A DNA stretch of 64,000 bases, taken from positions 4,216,001 through 4,280,000 of the forward strand of contig OZ244838.1 of the NCBI GenBank assembly GCA_965220695.1, written 5' to 3'. The DNA comes from UBA9620 sp965220695. GTDB lineage: Bacteria > Acidobacteriota > Vicinamibacteria > Vicinamibacterales > UBA8438. A program made the translations under genes and the position numbers. Positions 62,047 through 64,000 of the stretch are shown here, piece after piece; the stretch's first letter is position 1; each line of letters starts with the position of its first letter. Below the pieces are notes generated by a model. The model saw only the letters and a list, made by a program, of their open reading frames with translations. It did no database searches and was not told where the DNA came from.

Positions 62047-63846
62047 GTGGCAGACACCCCGGCGAGCACGTACGGCGCGCGGCTGACCGCGCGGCGGGCC
62101 GAGGCGGCGGCGCTCGACCAGCGCGCCGATCGCATCAGCCTGGCGCGACTGTTCGTCTTCCTGGCCGGCGTGGCCGTGGCGGGGGGCGCGGTGTTCGGCG
62201 GGTGGCTGTCCGGCGGGTGGATCGCGCTGCCGGCCCTGGCGTTCCTCGTCCTGGTCGTGGTGCATGATCGCGTCCTGCTGGCGCGTGACCGCGCCGAACG
62301 CGCCGCCGCCTGGTACGAGCACGGCCTCGCGCGGCTCGCTGACCGCTGGTCCGGCATCGGACCGACCGGCGATCGGTTCGCCGACGCCGAACACCTCTAC
62401 AGCCAGGACCTCGACCTGTTCGGTGAGGGGTCGCTGTTCCAGTTGCTGAACACCGCCCGGACCCAGGCCGGAGAGGACACCCTGGCGGCGTGGCTCCTGG
62501 CGCCGGCGGACCGCGGCGAGGTGCTGAGCCGGCAGGAGGCGGTGCGCGACCTGCGGCCACGGGTGACGCTGCGCGAACGGTTGGCGATCGCGGGCGCCGA
62601 CGTGCGCGCCGCCGTGCAACCCACCGCGCTCGTCGAGTGGGCGGCCGGCGGCCGCGTGCTCGATGGCGTCTGGCCGCAGGCCGCGGCCGTCGCGCTCACG
62701 ATCGTGACCCCGGTCGCGGTCGTCGCCTGGGCCACGGGCGGGCCGATCGCCCTCCCGCTGGCCGCGCTGGCCGCCATCGCGCTCCTGGCGCGACCGTTCC
62801 GGCGGCGGACCGCGGGCGTGATGCACGCCGCCGGCACACCGGCGCGTGAACTGGCGGTCGTCGGGGACGTCTGCCGCACGCTCCGCGCGGACGCCTACAC
62901 CGCCCCCCGTCTCGCAGACCTGCGCGCCGCGCTCGCCACCGAGGAGGGGGAGGTGGACCAGGCGGTCCGCCGGGTGCACCGGCTCGTAGAGATGTACGCC
63001 TGGCAGCACAACATCATCTTCGGGCCGATCGCGGCGCTGCTGTTCTGGGAGCTGCACTGCGCGTTCGCCGTCGAACGCTGGCGTGCGCGGCATGGCCGCG
63101 AGGTCGCGCGGTGGCTCAGGCATATCGGCGAGTTCGAGGCGCTGTCGGCGCTGGCCAGCTACGCGTACGAGCACCCGGCGGATCCGTTTCCCGAACTGGT
63201 GGAGGCACCGGGACCGCCCCTGTTCGAGGCAACCGCCCTGGCCCACCCGTTTCTCGCGCCGATCGACGCGGTGCCCAACGACGTCACGCTGGGCGCCGTC
63301 CCGCGGGTCCAGATCGTGAGCGGCTCGAACATGTCGGGCAAGACCACGCTGCTGCGCAGCATCGGGGTGAGCGCCGTGATGGCGCTGATGGGGTCGACGG
63401 TGCGGGCCGCCAGCCTGCGGCTGTCGCCGGCGGCGATCGGCGCCACGCTGCGCATCGAGGAGTCGCTGCAGGCGGGACGGTCCCGGTTCTACGCCGAAGT
63501 GCTCAAGCTGGGGCAGATCGTGGCGACCGCGCGGGCAGGCCCCACGCTCTTCCTGTTCGACGAACTGTTTCACGGCACCAACTCGCACGACCGCAGGGAG
63601 GGGGCGCGAGACCTGCTGCGCTCGCTGCTCGCGCTCGACACCATCGGCCTGGTAACCACCCACGACCTGGCGCTGGCCGACATCGCCGACGCACTGGCGC
63701 CGCGCATCAGCAACGCGCATTTCGACGACAGCCTGGTTGATGGAGCAATGCAGTTCGACTATCGTCTGAAACCAGGGCCGGTGACCCGCAGCAACGCGCT
63801 GGCCATCATGCGGGCGGTCGGGCTCACCGTGTCGGAAGACAGTTGA
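62047..63846 (+). CDS. Membrane-anchored MutS-family ATPase
   Basis: A 599-residue protein with GTG start. Two membrane helices at the N-terminus (LFVFLAGVAVAGGAVFGGWL and WIALPALAFLVLVVV, about 34-75) and two in the middle (about 215-255) frame a helical core; the C-terminus is a MutS ATPase: Walker A SGSNMSGKTTLLRSIG (about 422-437), Walker B LFLFDELFHGTNS (about 500) and ATPase-loop HDRREGARDLL. The mismatch-recognition domains of MutS are absent. This group is widespread in Bacteroidetes/Acidobacteriota and its role is unknown. It follows the M14 gene by 21 bases and precedes another exported-protein gene. Confidence 0.75.
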   Translation: MADTPASTYGARLTARRAEAAALDQRADRISLARLFVFLAGVAVAGGAVFGGWLSGGWIALPALAFLVLVVVHDRVLLARDRAERAAAWYEHGLARLADRWSGIGPTGDRFADAEHLYSQDLDLFGEGSLFQLLNTARTQAGEDTLAAWLLAPADRGEVLSRQEAVRDLRPRVTLRERLAIAGADVRAAVQPTALVEWAAGGRVLDGVWPQAAAVALTIVTPVAVVAWATGGPIALPLAALAAIALLARPFRRRTAGVMHAAGTPARELAVVGDVCRTLRADAYTAPRLADLRAALATEEGEVDQAVRRVHRLVEMYAWQHNIIFGPIAALLFWELHCAFAVERWRARHGREVARWLRHIGEFEALSALASYAYEHPADPFPELVEAPGPPLFEATALAHPFLAPIDAVPNDVTLGAVPRVQIVSGSNMSGKTTLLRSIGVSAVMALMGSTVRAASLRLSPAAIGATLRIEESLQAGRSRFYAEVLKLGQIVATARAGPTLFLFDELFHGTNSHDRREGARDLLRSLLALDTIGLVTTHDLALADIADALAPRISNAHFDDSLVDGAMQFDYRLKPGPVTRSNALAIMRAVGLTVSEDS

Positions 63847-64000
63847 ATGCAGCGCACTGACGGCGCGCGCCCCGGATGGAGACGCGGCGGCATCGCCGGA
63901 GTGGTGCTGGCAGGCGTGTTGCTGCGGCCGATGGACCTCGGGGCGGCGCAGCCGCTGGCGCTCGAGGACGTGATCGCACGGGTGTCCGCCTATGTCTGGA
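63847..64000 (+). CDS. N-terminus of a secreted protein (partial, runs off window)
   Basis: 51 codons from ATG 63847, one base past the stop of the MutS-like gene. A signal peptide (GGIAGVVLAGVLLRPMDLGA) precedes LALEDVIARVSAYV, the usual mature start of an uncharacterised group of Acidobacteriota secreted proteins. The rest lies outside the window. Confidence 0.6.
   Translation, partial: MQRTDGARPGWRRGGIAGVVLAGVLLRPMDLGAAQPLALEDVIARVSAYVW

Noticed and set aside
62030..62066. GCCCTGTGGCAGACACCCCG just before the MutS-like gene as another copy of the dispersed repeat.
   Set aside because: Only the CCxTGGCAGAC part agrees; the rest diverges, so chance is likely.
60445..63720. A 1091-codon open frame on the minus strand opposite the M14 and MutS-like genes.
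   Set aside because: It is antisense to two well-supported genes and its sequence is Arg/Gln/His-rich without any domain; GC-rich DNA gives such shadows.

Overview
The window is a GC-rich bacterial chromosome segment with tightly packed, mostly short-spaced genes. The gene content suggests a diderm of the phylum Acidobacteriota, probably close to Vicinamibacteria. The clues are many secreted peptidases and lipoproteins with Acidobacteriota-like hypothetical neighbours, a complete Bat (aerotolerance) operon, a serine-hydrolase/DapA-like pair, and an autotransporter implying an outer membrane. This placement is an inference, because the window holds no rRNA or tRNA gene that I can see.

Layout. 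1-1601: the 3' end of a peptide-modification (RiPP-type) operon: the C-terminal tail of a probable radical SAM/SPASM maturase, a 2OG-Fe(II) oxygenase and an HExxH-type peptide beta-hydroxylase. 1685-2761: a dispersed repeat and a 5'-truncated DUF4143 ATPase. 2787-9047: a halogenase-like flavoenzyme and an ABC exporter that were once close divergent neighbours. They are now split by about 2.9 kb carrying three accessory genes (Panacea/SocA-like, PemK/MazF-like, PD-(D/E)XK nuclease-like) and bounded by a 109-110 bp direct repeat. 9090-18935: dCTP deaminase, a compact subtilase, a class 3 lipase and a giant autotransporter with 17 Ig-like repeats. 19161-29730: DinB, Tat amidase, DUF2911 lipoprotein, MFS transporter, M28 peptidase, methyltransferase, DapA-like and serine-hydrolase genes. 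29903-38748: moxR-DUF58-batD-like-batA-batB-batC-batD-batE plus a uridine kinase, mostly overlapping and surely one transcript. 38825-43412: aminotransferase, an orphan antitoxin and a YfhO-type membrane protein. 43.6-45.3 kb: a graveyard of transposase fragments and a broken Doc toxin beside an intact antitoxin. 45354-64000: serine hydrolase, haloalkane dehalogenase, BNR lipoprotein, DedA, M1 peptidase, thioredoxin, MBL hydrolase, HtrA, a secreted methyltransferase, a class V aminotransferase with an internal deletion, M14 peptidase, a membrane-anchored MutS-like ATPase and the start of a secreted protein.

Small repeats are a main theme. One family of roughly 45-bp half-elements (two copies are full 210-245 bp composites) recurs at gene boundaries and supplies start codons or N-terminal codons to several secreted or membrane proteins. 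There is also a 164-bp MITE-like hairpin (55005-55168) and a four-unit palindrome array (53225-53388).

The strongest candidates for undescribed biology are the inserted three-gene toxin/nuclease-like cassette, the RiPP tailoring trio at the left edge, and the start-codon-supplying repeat family.
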